Part shown: positions 21,605 to 31,587 of the stretch, piece after piece
Layout of the letters: each line of letters opens with the position of its first letter
Numbering within the stretch: position 1 is the first letter of the stretch
Assembly: GCA_024275565.1 (NCBI GenBank)
Contig: JAJRYY010000173.1
Coordinates: forward strand, 16,103 to 80,102
Reading direction: 5' to 3'
Length of the DNA: 64,000 nucleotides
Source of the DNA: Planctomycetota bacterium
Lineage (GTDB): Bacteria; Planctomycetota; Phycisphaerae; UBA1845
The notes under the pieces: generated by a model
The model's input: only the letters and a program-made list of their open reading frames with translations
Told to the model about the DNA's origin: nothing
Database searches by the model: none
Made by a program: the position numbers and the translations under genes

Positions 21605-22783
21605 TTACCCTGCCAGAGGTGCTTCCTGTTCTGCGATTCGCGCCTGGAGTGCAGCGAGGGATTCTTCGAGACATTTGTAGCGTGGCGACTGGAAGACGAG
21701 CAGGTCCATCCACTGGCTGAGTTCGTCGGTATCGGTTCGTTCGAGCGTTCTGGAAATACACTCGGCTGCCCTTTTCTGCTGATTTTCTGCCATGCGTCGC
21801 TCGATCGGGCATAATGCGTCGTGGTTCTCTGCGAGCGTCTCGAACCAGGATTCCAGCGAACCATCGTCAAGACGGTTGAGGTTCATCTGTCGCTGGGCGA
21901 TCGAATCCATGGCTGACAGCGATTCGTCGTCGAACCTCTGGTCTGTGAGGTTTAGAACGGTCTGCACGAGGTTGCGTGTGCGACAGTCTGAGACCATTTG
22001 CGTCCATGGCGACTTTTCGTGCTGCGTGACTGACTCATCTTCCCACGATTTTAAGAAGATAATGCGCTGCCCTTTGATGACCCGCTCCATGGGACCGGTA
22101 TCACCCGAGACGAAGTTCAGGCGATATTTTCGCGCCAGAGCGAACCTCAGACCGATGGAAAAGTCGCATTGTACACGCATGGTGACGGGTATTGAGAGGA
22201 ATGTACCCTCAACAACGTCACATCCGCCGGAATCCAGGACTGCTATCATGCAACCCTCGCTGATCGCGCGGTCGATCAGGAATGTGCGACTTGAATCGTC
22301 AACGGCTTCGTAGGATTCGGGGAATTTTGGTTCCAGGCCAAGTGATGGGTCGCCAGCGTTTGCATTCAGCATGATCGTATCGAGCGTCTGCGTGTTTTTT
22401 GGTGGAATCGCCTGAAAATCGAGACGTTCTCCGGCGGATCGAAGGATTGCGAACGGATTTGCACCTGCATGTTCAAAATCGGTTGGATCGAGGATGAGGA
22501 CGTTGGTGAGAACGCGTTTTCCACCTCGACCACTCTCTTCATTTCCGGAGTGGCAGGTGTATGAGACGCACACACGTCCTGTCGACAATCGGTAGAACGA
22601 CGTGCCCGAGGCGTTTTCCGATTTGTCGCAGAGTGCTTCGTGCGATGGCGAATGCTTCGTGATTTCACGCTTCTCGACCGATGTCAACCCGGCGGAGGCT
22701 GCTACGATTCGATATCCCTGCGCCATCAGGGACGATGCGGACGTAAAGATAGCGCGATCTGCCTGCATGGTTCTTCCGCTCAC
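21605..22783 (-). CDS. GTPase-associated protein, GAP1-N2-like
   Basis: QADRAIFTSASSLMAQGYRIVAASAGLTSVEKREI...GGKRVLTNVLIL resembles the GAP1 N-terminal domain family as remembered; immediately downstream of a GTPase. Confidence 0.65.
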   Translation of the reverse strand: MSGRTMQADRAIFTSASSLMAQGYRIVAASAGLTSVEKREITKHSPSHEALCDKSENASGTSFYRLSTGRVCVSYTCHSGNEESGRGGKRVLTNVLILDPTDFEHAGANPFAILRSAGERLDFQAIPPKNTQTLDTIMLNANAGDPSLGLEPKFPESYEAVDDSSRTFLIDRAISEGCMIAVLDSGGCDVVEGTFLSIPVTMRVQCDFSIGLRFALARKYRLNFVSGDTGPMERVIKGQRIIFLKSWEDESVTQHEKSPWTQMVSDCRTRNLVQTVLNLTDQRFDDESLSAMDSIAQRQMNLNRLDDGSLESWFETLAENHDALCPIERRMAENQQKRAAECISRTLERTDTDELSQWMDLLVFQSPRYKCLEESLAALQARIAEQEAPLAG

Positions 22784-22810
22784 TCTCTTCAGAAACTGGT
22801 CCGCATTAAT

Positions 22811-23680
22811 CTACAACCCGGTCAGCAACCACTCGAAGGGTTCGAGAATGCCACGCGGGGCGGAGTGCAGCGGAACGGAGACGATATTATCCGCACCATC
22901 ACTTCCAAACCCGATGGACCCGATCACACTGGCTGCGAAAAACGCGATGTTCTCGAAGCGTGAGTCGCACAAGTTCCACAATCGGTTGAGATTCGTTTTC
23001 GTGAAGGTAAGCGGGTTGTCGAACGCTTGTGGGCAGTAGTCGCTCTTGCAGAGGATGACCGAAATGGGGGTCTGGACCTTATGCCCAGTGCGAAGCCCAG
23101 AGAGCTGATCGATGTAGCTGAGCAGCTTGTATGCGAAGAAGTCTGCCTGGACATTTCCCATCGCGGCGACGGATGCATCGACGAGCAACATGATGGCTGC
23201 TGACTGTTGCAGGAGTCCGCGTATGGCGGTGTAGGTATAGGGCGCGTCGACTTCCGCCGCCAGCGATTCACCTGCCATATCGGGCATGACGAGATCGTAC
23301 CATTTTTCCCCCTCGCGTCGGTCCGCCACCTGCGAGTAGACCCAGTTCCACTGATCGACCTCGTTGGGTGTTTTGGGCGGAAAGATTCTGGCTGCAATAT
23401 GGCTCATCACGGTCTGCTGAATGTTGATAGAATAAGGCCCCTTTGGAACGGCCTCGTAGTCTCCTGCGCGGCGACTGAGCATATCCAGGAGGTACCCGAG
23501 ATAGACCGTTTTCCCGACATTGCTATCACCGATGACGGTAATGACGCAGGGTTTTCGGGCCTGTACGACGGACTCGTATGTGAGCGCCATTGGCGCCGAG
23601 CAATTGGCGCAAAAGACCACATCTTCCTCGTTGTCACAATGACAAATTAAACACCGTGTGATGCTGGCTGTCGCAGCCAT
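22811..23680 (-). CDS. zinc-ribbon P-loop GTPase
   Basis: CLIC...FCANC zinc ribbon; P-loop GDSNVGKT; DMAGE G3-like; CKSD G4-like; start at 23680 set by AAGGGGAG SD (ORF track start 23767). Confidence 0.8.
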   Translation of the reverse strand: MAATASITRCLICHCDNEEDVVFCANCSAPMALTYESVVQARKPCVITVIGDSNVGKTVYLGYLLDMLSRRAGDYEAVPKGPYSINIQQTVMSHIAARIFPPKTPNEVDQWNWVYSQVADRREGEKWYDLVMPDMAGESLAAEVDAPYTYTAIRGLLQQSAAIMLLVDASVAAMGNVQADFFAYKLLSYIDQLSGLRTGHKVQTPISVILCKSDYCPQAFDNPLTFTKTNLNRLWNLCDSRFENIAFFAASVIGSIGFGSDGADNIVSVPLHSAPRGILEPFEWLLTGL

Positions 23681-23741
23681 GGTTAAGCTCCCCTTGCGTA
23701 TATTCCGTTCCCTGGCTTCTACCCGTTTGCTGCGTGCGTTA

Positions 23742-24782
23742 TCAATCTTCGATGGACGGTACTGCATCTAAATCGAGCGCACAGCGCACCCCGACATTGT
23801 GTGTCCGCCCCAGTGCAATCTGCCCGGTGCGAAACGTGCTGGTCGCCTGGGACTCGAAGTAGGTATCAAACGCCCCCCCGCGCACGCCCATCATCGGCAT
23901 CTCGCCCACGATGGGTGTCCGGTCCTCGGACATGATATGAAACTCTGTACTCACCCATTCCCAGATGTTACCGATAAGCTGCTGCGTGCAGTTTGGTGCA
24001 GCACCGCCTACATAATCGTCCACAGGCGCTGTCGTCGCGATCCCGGTACCCCAGACGTTGCAACGCGTGCAATCCATCGCGTCACCCCAAGGAAAACGTC
24101 GGAAGACGTCGGCTGAACTCTTGATCCGCCAGCTCGCCGCCATCTGCCACTCCGCCTCCGTAGGAAGACGCAGACCCGCCCAGGCAGCATAGGCAGTCGC
24201 CTCATACCAACTGATGCCAATCACGGGGTGTCGCGAACGACGTGCGTCATGACGCCCCTCTCGCCAGAATCTTGGTCCGAGCGTTCCGGAAAGATCCTGA
24301 AACTCGATCATGTGTGGCCAGATTTCTTCAGGCCAGAGATCAAGAGCATCGTACGCACCATCATCCACAAACGCCTGATAATCTTCATTGGTGACAGGGT
24401 GAATGGCGATGAAATACGGTTCTACATCAATGTCCATGTGCGCCTCGTCCGACTGCTCGTCGAGGGTCTGCGACAGGGTCGCCGCACCAGAGGGTACAAG
24501 CGCGAACCGATCTTCGAGAAGACCACACGCCTGCCTCCAGATGGCGTCCCCTTCCGGGTGGGAGGCCCACTTCTCCCGGTTACGCGCGACAATGCCATAG
24601 CGCATCTGCTGGAGCAAACGCTTCAGAGGATCATTTTCGTGCTTCAAAGGTTGCGACGCAACGAAATCCGCAAGGAGCGAATCCGGTCCGGGTGGAGGCG
24701 GTTCCACTTTTTTGGGCGCGCGAACACTGACATCGCCTTCCTGCAAACCATCCTTTTTTCGACCAAACAATGTCAATGCCAT
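23742..24782 (-). CDS. FGE-sulfatase (SUMF1) fold protein, catalytic Cys pair absent
   Basis: [67 protein letters not shown] motifs. Confidence 0.85.
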   Translation of the reverse strand: MALTLFGRKKDGLQEGDVSVRAPKKVEPPPPGPDSLLADFVASQPLKHENDPLKRLLQQMRYGIVARNREKWASHPEGDAIWRQACGLLEDRFALVPSGAATLSQTLDEQSDEAHMDIDVEPYFIAIHPVTNEDYQAFVDDGAYDALDLWPEEIWPHMIEFQDLSGTLGPRFWREGRHDARRSRHPVIGISWYEATAYAAWAGLRLPTEAEWQMAASWRIKSSADVFRRFPWGDAMDCTRCNVWGTGIATTAPVDDYVGGAAPNCTQQLIGNIWEWVSTEFHIMSEDRTPIVGEMPMMGVRGGAFDTYFESQATSTFRTGQIALGRTHNVGVRCALDLDAVPSIED

Positions 24783-24903
24783 CGTGTTCCCCAGTCTCCG
24801 GTTGAATCCCCGTCTTGGTTCTCATAAGTCCCAACGCCAGTGTGAAGCCGCTTTATGGGACTCACGCCGATTCCAATTTATGGGACTCACGCCGTTTCCT
24901 AAC

Positions 24904-25821
24904 CTATACCAGCCCTTTCATACGCCGCTTCGCATCTCTGCGGAGCTTGCGGAACTGATCTGCAACGCCCGTCGGACGGACGCCTTCTCCGTTATTATCA
25001 ACCTGCTGCGCGGGTTTCGGCTTGGGCGATGCGATGTCGATATCCGGCATCTCAAAAGAATGCTCCTCACGCACTTCCTGCCCCACGCCCACCCCGTCAA
25101 CCATGTTCGGCGAGGATGCCACAGCTGATTCCATCGCAGCCTCCCCACCAGCTTCAGATCCGGACCCTCCTGGCGTTGCGCTGAAGCGCGACACCAGTTC
25201 ACTACGCTGCTTGACCAGCTCTCCCCGATCTCGTTCGAGTTGACTTGAGAGTACGGTCATATTTTCACGCATCGCCTCAATCTCGCTCACCTGCTGACGC
25301 AAACGAGATTCCTGCTCGCCGATTTCACGATCTCTTACAATGAACTCCTCTTCACGCTCCAGCATCCGGGAATGAAGCTCCTGAACCTCAACCTTGCTCT
25401 TGCTCAGGGATGCCTGCTCCGTCTCCAACTTGGAAATCTGCTCAGCAAACAGGACACGCTCCGCATCAAGTGCCTCACGCGATTCCCGGACCTTCGAGAA
25501 TTCTTCCGTCAACGCCAGATCACGCTCTTCTATCGCCTGACCCCGTACATCAAAATCGTTCATCCGCTGGGTCATCTGTAATTCGCGTTCTTCCAAAGAT
25601 GCGATCCGCCGATCCAGTTCCACCGTCCGTTTCTCTATGCGCAACCGTTGACACGCAATTTCTTCGTGGCAGGCAAACAATTGGTCGGCACGCGTCCGGA
25701 TAAGATGTAAAGCACGCGCAAAATCCGCCAATGCTTCATCGGCCAATCTTCGTATCGGTTCGACCACCGGAGGTGCCGGCAGCGACTCCCATGCGTAATC
25801 TGCGTATTCTGCCTGTGTCAT
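24904..25821 (-). CDS. coiled-coil protein with C-terminal QFRKLRR motif
   Basis: 305 aa, long E/R/L/Q heptad regions. Confidence 0.75.
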   Translation of the reverse strand: MTQAEYADYAWESLPAPPVVEPIRRLADEALADFARALHLIRTRADQLFACHEEIACQRLRIEKRTVELDRRIASLEERELQMTQRMNDFDVRGQAIEERDLALTEEFSKVRESREALDAERVLFAEQISKLETEQASLSKSKVEVQELHSRMLEREEEFIVRDREIGEQESRLRQQVSEIEAMRENMTVLSSQLERDRGELVKQRSELVSRFSATPGGSGSEAGGEAAMESAVASSPNMVDGVGVGQEVREEHSFEMPDIDIASPKPKPAQQVDNNGEGVRPTGVADQFRKLRRDAKRRMKGLV

Positions 25822-26121
25822 CCCATCTTCCCCTACCAGGTCATCCCATCATTCCATCAGCCTTCATCTGCGATGGTATATTCGGACCTTGCTCCGCTCC
25901 ATCCAAGCTTGCCGCAGCTTGTTGCGGTTCGCGGTACGCTTCACCCTCGAAATGTACGATACAAATGTGGGGAAAAGCACACGATATCGGTGACATGGTG
26001 GCATCGATACCACAGACATTGTGTCGGACCACAAGCAAGGTGTCATAATAAACCGACCATTCCGTGCTGGACTGGGAAATGACCACCGGGCGCGACCCAT
26101 AACAACACCTGCGTAAGAATC

Positions 26122-29100
26122 ATGACAAATGAATCACAATCGCAATCGGACGCTGTGAACGATGTGGATGTCGCAAGCCTTATAGACATCGACGATCTGC
26201 AGACAGAGTTCTCGAACCTGATTACTTCGATCGAAGCTCGAACGTCCGAAGTAGACAATGCATTCTCCGGAGCGTGGCGCGATCTGGACGCCTGGCAGAC
26301 CGGTCTCAAGCAGTTCTCAAACGCGCTTCAGGAGCGCGAATCCACACTGAAGCAACGTCATGGCGAAACGGAAGCATCCCGGAACCAGCTCGAAGAGGAA
26401 TTACGCGCTCTACAGGAACGCGAAACGCAGCTTCGAGACGTAGAATCTCAAATCGCCGCCCAGCGCGCACAGATAGAAACGAAACAAGGCGAGATCACGG
26501 TCCAAAACTCCGCATTGAACGATCTTGTTGAGGTCCTCGAATCACGACAGGCGGAACTGGAAGCGCGGCAACAAGCCATCGTAGAACGTGAACAGGTCAT
26601 CGCCGACCGCGAAGATCAAATCTCCCACCGCGAACACGTCGTCTCAGAGCAGACGCAAACCCTCGAGGCTGCCCGGAAATCCGCATCCTCACAAACGGAA
26701 GACATAGATGCGCAGCGAAACGAGCTTCTGGAACAACGCGCACAACTCCAGACACAGCAAACCGCGCTTGAAACGCAGCAAGCATCGCTCGAATCCCAGA
26801 GTTCAGAGCTGAAATCACAACGTGATCAGATTGAATCGCAGCGTGCGGAACTGGAATCTCAACGTGCAGAAATTGAGGCTGCTCAATCTGAACTGAAATC
26901 CGCCAGTGACGAGCTGGCAGCCACCAAAGCGGAGCTTGCGAAACAGTCTGAATCCATCGCAAGAGCGAAATCTGAAGTCGGTGAGCAAGCACAGACGGTC
27001 GAAGAACAGACCCGTGAGTTTCAGGAACAGACACAGATCTTCGAGCAGCAGAAGGTTGAGCTTGCCGAGCAGCGTGAAGAGGTCGCCACGCTGAAGCAAC
27101 AGCTAAGCACCAGTGAACAAGCCCTGCACAAAGCAAATGTAGAAATCGAACGCCAGCAGCAAGCGCTGAATACGCAACAGTCAGACCTGTCCCAGGTGCA
27201 GGCTCGCCTGGAATCCGAACAGGAACGCATTGCAGAAGAATGGGAACGCATCCGAACAACGCAGTCGGAAATTCTGAGTGCAGAAACCGCCACCGAAGCA
27301 TCACAAGCCGAACTTGTCGCCCTGCAAAAGCAACTCGAAGCCGAACGCATGAAGATCGAATCCGAACGAGCGGCGATCGATCAGGAGCGGGAAAGCGTCG
27401 AGGAACTTGCCGGTAAAATCCGCAACGAATCCACCGGACTCGTCTCTGCCCGGGGTGAGATGGAGAGTGTACACGCTGAAATCGCCGACGAAAAACGCCG
27501 CATCGAGGCTGATTCCGCAAAACTCAACAAGCAACGCGAATCCCTGCAGGCTGCCCAGGAAAAACTGGAAGCACAGCATCGCAAGCTGCACGAGGAACAC
27601 GCAAATCTCGAAACAGAAAGAAGAGCGTGGCAATCCCGGACGACCCAGCTCGAAACCGATCAAAAGGAACTGGAAGTCCGCCGCAACCATCTGGAATCGG
27701 AGGCTGCCCGACTCAACACCGAGCGTCAGGAAGTAGCCCAGTTACGCCAGCAGATCGAAACCGAACATGAAGAGTACGCATCGAAGCGTCAGCATCTCGA
27801 TGGCGACCTCAAGGCTTTGGAGCAGACGCAACAGTCTCTCAACACCGAACGTAAATCACTCGAGGTCGAACGCACTTCATTGCTCGACGAGCAGACAAAG
27901 CTCAAAGAGCAGCTCGACAATCTTGCAAAACACCGCATGCAGCTCACCAAGGATCAGGGTACATTTGAGCACGAGCGTCAACAATTCCGTGAGCAGAAGC
28001 AGACATTTAAAGCCGAAAAAAGCAGTATCGCTGCAGACCGCACAGAAGCAAACGCAGCCATTGCGGAGTTAGCGGAGCTCGAACAGCGATTACACATCGA
28101 GCGTAAAACCCTGGAAAACGATCGCAAGACCATCGAGCAGGAGCGTACCCAGCTCACTGAAAACATCGCTCATTTCGAAGAGAGACAAGACCAGTTTGAC
28201 ACACAGCAAACGCTCTTTGACGCCGAGTTCCAGCAGCTCAAGGAAGTACGCTCCGACCTCGAAGGCAAGGAACAGCAGCTCGCTGACGAACGAAACTCGC
28301 TCAAAATAAAGCGCAAAGAACTCAGTGCAGCAGAGGAGGCGTTTCGAACACGAGAGAACGAAATCGCAGCCGAACGCGAGCGCATCGCAGACGAACGTGG
28401 GCGACTCACTGCCCAACAGTCCGATCTCGCAGAGGGACGCAAAAAGCTGGATCAGGATCGACAGGAAACCCAGTCTCAAAAGCAGGAGCAAGAGGAATCG
28501 CGATCAGCGCTCCGCGAGGAGCAACGTCGATTCCAGAGCGACAGAAAGCTTCTGGAAGAGCAGCTTGCGCAACTCAAAGCGAAACAAACGCACATCGATA
28601 CCGAACGCGACAGCCTGGCTGCTGACCGCAAGGATTTCGACGAAGCACGCCGCGCTTTCTTCGAGGAACAGGAACGCATCTCGGGCGAAGGAGATCGCCT
28701 GGGCGACGAGCGTCAACAGATTCACGGTGCTCGCGAAAAACTCGACTCCGAACGTGACAGGCTGGCCACTGAAAGGGACGTCCTTGAAGCTGCAAGGCGC
28801 GAATCCGAGCAAGCCCGACAGGAGCTTGAATCTGAACGCAACCAGCTTGCACAAAAACGCGCAGACCTCGAACAGCAGCAGCAAGCACTCCTGGCAGAAC
28901 GCGACGACCTGGAAGCAAGGTCAGCCTCCGCCAAAACCCAGATGGAGGAATCGCAATCAGCACAGGCTCAACTAGGTGCTCAGCAAACCGGCATCGAAGA
29001 ACAACGCCGCGAACTGGAGGAGAAGACCACCGCACTCACCGCTCAACAGGCTGAGGTAGACCGTGCAAACGAATCAATTGCCAAGCTGCAGGCAGAGCTT

Positions 29101-29877
29101 GAGGAGCGAGAGGCCGATGCAAAGCGGGTCAGTGAAGAAATGGCAACTGAGCGGAAAGCACTCGACGAATGGAGGGAAAATCTCGAGCAATACCGCAACT
29201 CCCTTGAAGCAAACATGAGTGCTGATGCATCGGTACAAAACAGAGAGTCGCCCCAGTCCGACGCTGCAGTGGAAGCATCCGAAGCAGCAAAGGAAGCGTC
29301 CCAGGTCGAACTCCGTGCCAACAAGGCAGCCGACGCTCTGCGACAAAAATTCATCGACAAAGCAAACGAAGTCGCAGATGTCGATATTGAAAAAGCCAAA
29401 GAACAGGCAGAAGCACAAGTCCACGCCTCAACCCACGATGCAACCAGACCCGGCAGCAAAACCCGGTCCAAATCCGACCAGCATCAAACCTCGGAAAACG
29501 TCACACCTGACGGCAATAAAACGCCTGATAACAATGAGACACCCGAAGACCAGGCTTCGTCCGATAAGACGCCAACGGCAGAAAAAACCGTCGCTGCCGG
29601 TTCAAACGACGCCACGGGTTCAAACAACGCCACCGGTCCAAAAGACGACCCACGCACCACAAACGACACCTCAAGCAACACGGGCGGAGGGATCCCACCC
29701 GAAATCGAAAAACTACTCGAAGGCGACGACGACGCCCTCCAGAAATTCCGGATGCTCCGACGCCTGAAGAGTGCGTCAGTCACCAACGATCAGATTCTCG
29801 AAATGGTCAAACAACAACAGCAAGCCGGTTCAAAACAAAGCTCGTCCGGTGCAAAACAGTGGTGGAAACGCTGGTAA
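26122..29877 (+). CDS. giant coiled-coil protein with disordered tail, C-terminal KFRMLRR motif and WWKRW terminus
   Basis: 1251 aa; heptad repeats such as SQRDQIE/SQRAELE/SQRAEIE. Confidence 0.85.
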   Translation: MTNESQSQSDAVNDVDVASLIDIDDLQTEFSNLITSIEARTSEVDNAFSGAWRDLDAWQTGLKQFSNALQERESTLKQRHGETEASRNQLEEELRALQERETQLRDVESQIAAQRAQIETKQGEITVQNSALNDLVEVLESRQAELEARQQAIVEREQVIADREDQISHREHVVSEQTQTLEAARKSASSQTEDIDAQRNELLEQRAQLQTQQTALETQQASLESQSSELKSQRDQIESQRAELESQRAEIEAAQSELKSASDELAATKAELAKQSESIARAKSEVGEQAQTVEEQTREFQEQTQIFEQQKVELAEQREEVATLKQQLSTSEQALHKANVEIERQQQALNTQQSDLSQVQARLESEQERIAEEWERIRTTQSEILSAETATEASQAELVALQKQLEAERMKIESERAAIDQERESVEELAGKIRNESTGLVSARGEMESVHAEIADEKRRIEADSAKLNKQRESLQAAQEKLEAQHRKLHEEHANLETERRAWQSRTTQLETDQKELEVRRNHLESEAARLNTERQEVAQLRQQIETEHEEYASKRQHLDGDLKALEQTQQSLNTERKSLEVERTSLLDEQTKLKEQLDNLAKHRMQLTKDQGTFEHERQQFREQKQTFKAEKSSIAADRTEANAAIAELAELEQRLHIERKTLENDRKTIEQERTQLTENIAHFEERQDQFDTQQTLFDAEFQQLKEVRSDLEGKEQQLADERNSLKIKRKELSAAEEAFRTRENEIAAERERIADERGRLTAQQSDLAEGRKKLDQDRQETQSQKQEQEESRSALREEQRRFQSDRKLLEEQLAQLKAKQTHIDTERDSLAADRKDFDEARRAFFEEQERISGEGDRLGDERQQIHGAREKLDSERDRLATERDVLEAARRESEQARQELESERNQLAQKRADLEQQQQALLAERDDLEARSASAKTQMEESQSAQAQLGAQQTGIEEQRRELEEKTTALTAQQAEVDRANESIAKLQAELEEREADAKRVSEEMATERKALDEWRENLEQYRNSLEANMSADASVQNRESPQSDAAVEASEAAKEASQVELRANKAADALRQKFIDKANEVADVDIEKAKEQAEAQVHASTHDATRPGSKTRSKSDQHQTSENVTPDGNKTPDNNETPEDQASSDKTPTAEKTVAAGSNDATGSNNATGPKDDPRTTNDTSSNTGGGIPPEIEKLLEGDDDALQKFRMLRRLKSASVTNDQILEMVKQQQQAGSKQSSSGAKQWWKRW

Positions 29878-29890
29878 GACCCAGATCAGC

Positions 29891-31426
29891 TCAATCCTGA
29901 CCAGCCAGCGCACTCGCACCAGCCTCCACCGCCTCAACCGACGACTTCGGATCCTCCAATAATCCATTGACCGACAGAAACTCGGACACAGCATCCGCGA
30001 CCACAACATGCCCAGGAGGCGTCCAATGCTGATCGTAGGTATAATAGACCTGCGTCCCACCGGCAGCCGCTTCCTGCAACACCCCCGTCAAGCTCAAAAA
30101 TGGTACACCATGCTCACTGCTCCACGCCCCGACAACCGTCTCAACCGACGAAATATTCTTCAGCAGCGCAACCATGAAATCTTCACCATCCGGCAAACCC
30201 TCAGCACGCAACGCCGCAAAATCTCGTACCTTCTCCGCCGGAAGTCGATCCCAGACCAGCGGCAGAACAACATGCACCTTCGTCGGAGCAAACACAATGA
30301 CCAGCCTCGCACCAGCAGAATCGCACATCTCCTTCATCTCTGCCAACACGCCCGACACCACCTTCCAGGGAGGGTTGATCCGAAACAGTTCTGCACTTTC
30401 CTTATTCTGCAATATCTGCTTCGGCGCAAATGAGTAATACTTCGCATCAGGACCGTCCGGTAAACCCACCGGCAGCCAGGACATCACATCCAGACCGGCA
30501 ACATCACGATCCGCCCATATCGGACCAAACGCACCGATCAGCAATCCATCAAGCCCCTCAATGATCGGAGACTGCTTCACATAACGCTTCAATCGCTTCG
30601 AAAACCCCTCACCACCATCCCCCACAGACCCTACAGTTTCACCAGATCTCCCCGTTCCCCCTGCTTCCGCAGCTTCCGCAACTTTCCCAACTCCTGCAGC
30701 TTCCACGCTCCCGGGTTTCAGACGAAAATCATTGCCCTCATACAACATGCAAAGCACGACCTTCGCCGACATCCCCATCCCATGCTCAGAAAGCGACGCC
30801 CGATAATGCAGTGGCGAATATCCCGACATTCCCAGATTGTAGACCGCCACCCCAGATTGTCTCCCCACCAGCTCAGGCCAGACCTCACCATCCGACACAC
30901 GCGACCCCTCAGCAAACGAGTCACCCAGCACCACCACGTCAAAAGCATCTCCAGCATCACGGTTCCGATAACCACGCGCATCAGACCGATATTCGCACGC
31001 CACATCCGCAAACCCACCGCGGGCGTTCGGCAGGGTACGAGACGCTTCAGGTCGATCCTTATACGACACGGTAAATGTCTCGCTCGGAGGACGGTGATAA
31101 GCAACGGAATCCCGGACATAATGCTCCTGATCCGGCGAACGGACCATAAAATCAACCAGCGCAATCGTCGGAACTCCGAAAATCAGCACCGCAATCAGCT
31201 GAAACCACCTCCGCTTATACTTGGCAGCCGGCGCCTGATCGATATACAGACCAATCACCGAGATGATCGCAAGACCGAAAAGCAACCCGAAATGGTCCCG
31301 GGAATAACGCCCCAGAAGCACATGCTTATCACGCGCAACCAGCTCCACAACATCGCTCGGCAGTATCCACGCAACCGCATTGCCAACCACCACAATCGCC
31401 AGAAATATCTTCTGCCGCAGATTCAT
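29891..31426 (-). CDS. membrane-anchored SGNH/GDSL-family hydrolase-like protein
   Basis: VVVLGDSFAEGSRVSDGEVWPE GDS block; N-terminal TMs. Confidence 0.75.
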   Translation of the reverse strand: MNLRQKIFLAIVVVGNAVAWILPSDVVELVARDKHVLLGRYSRDHFGLLFGLAIISVIGLYIDQAPAAKYKRRWFQLIAVLIFGVPTIALVDFMVRSPDQEHYVRDSVAYHRPPSETFTVSYKDRPEASRTLPNARGGFADVACEYRSDARGYRNRDAGDAFDVVVLGDSFAEGSRVSDGEVWPELVGRQSGVAVYNLGMSGYSPLHYRASLSEHGMGMSAKVVLCMLYEGNDFRLKPGSVEAAGVGKVAEAAEAGGTGRSGETVGSVGDGGEGFSKRLKRYVKQSPIIEGLDGLLIGAFGPIWADRDVAGLDVMSWLPVGLPDGPDAKYYSFAPKQILQNKESAELFRINPPWKVVSGVLAEMKEMCDSAGARLVIVFAPTKVHVVLPLVWDRLPAEKVRDFAALRAEGLPDGEDFMVALLKNISSVETVVGAWSSEHGVPFLSLTGVLQEAAAGGTQVYYTYDQHWTPPGHVVVADAVSEFLSVNGLLEDPKSSVEAVEAGASALAGQD

Positions 31427-31587
31427 AACGAAGTTCCAGTTCCAAAGTACATCACAATTCTAATACCACATTCACCCGATACACGGACCAGAATAACGCA
31501 AACGCCGCCCCAAAAAACGCCTCAACCGTGTCATTATAGGTCAAACCAGTCGCAGCAAAAACGGACCCCTGGACACAGTACACCTTT

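Noticed and set aside
26597-29786. Cys/Ser/Leu-rich antisense ORFs under the giant coiled-coil gene
   Set aside because: Mirror images of E/Q/R-rich codons; no independent evidence of coding.
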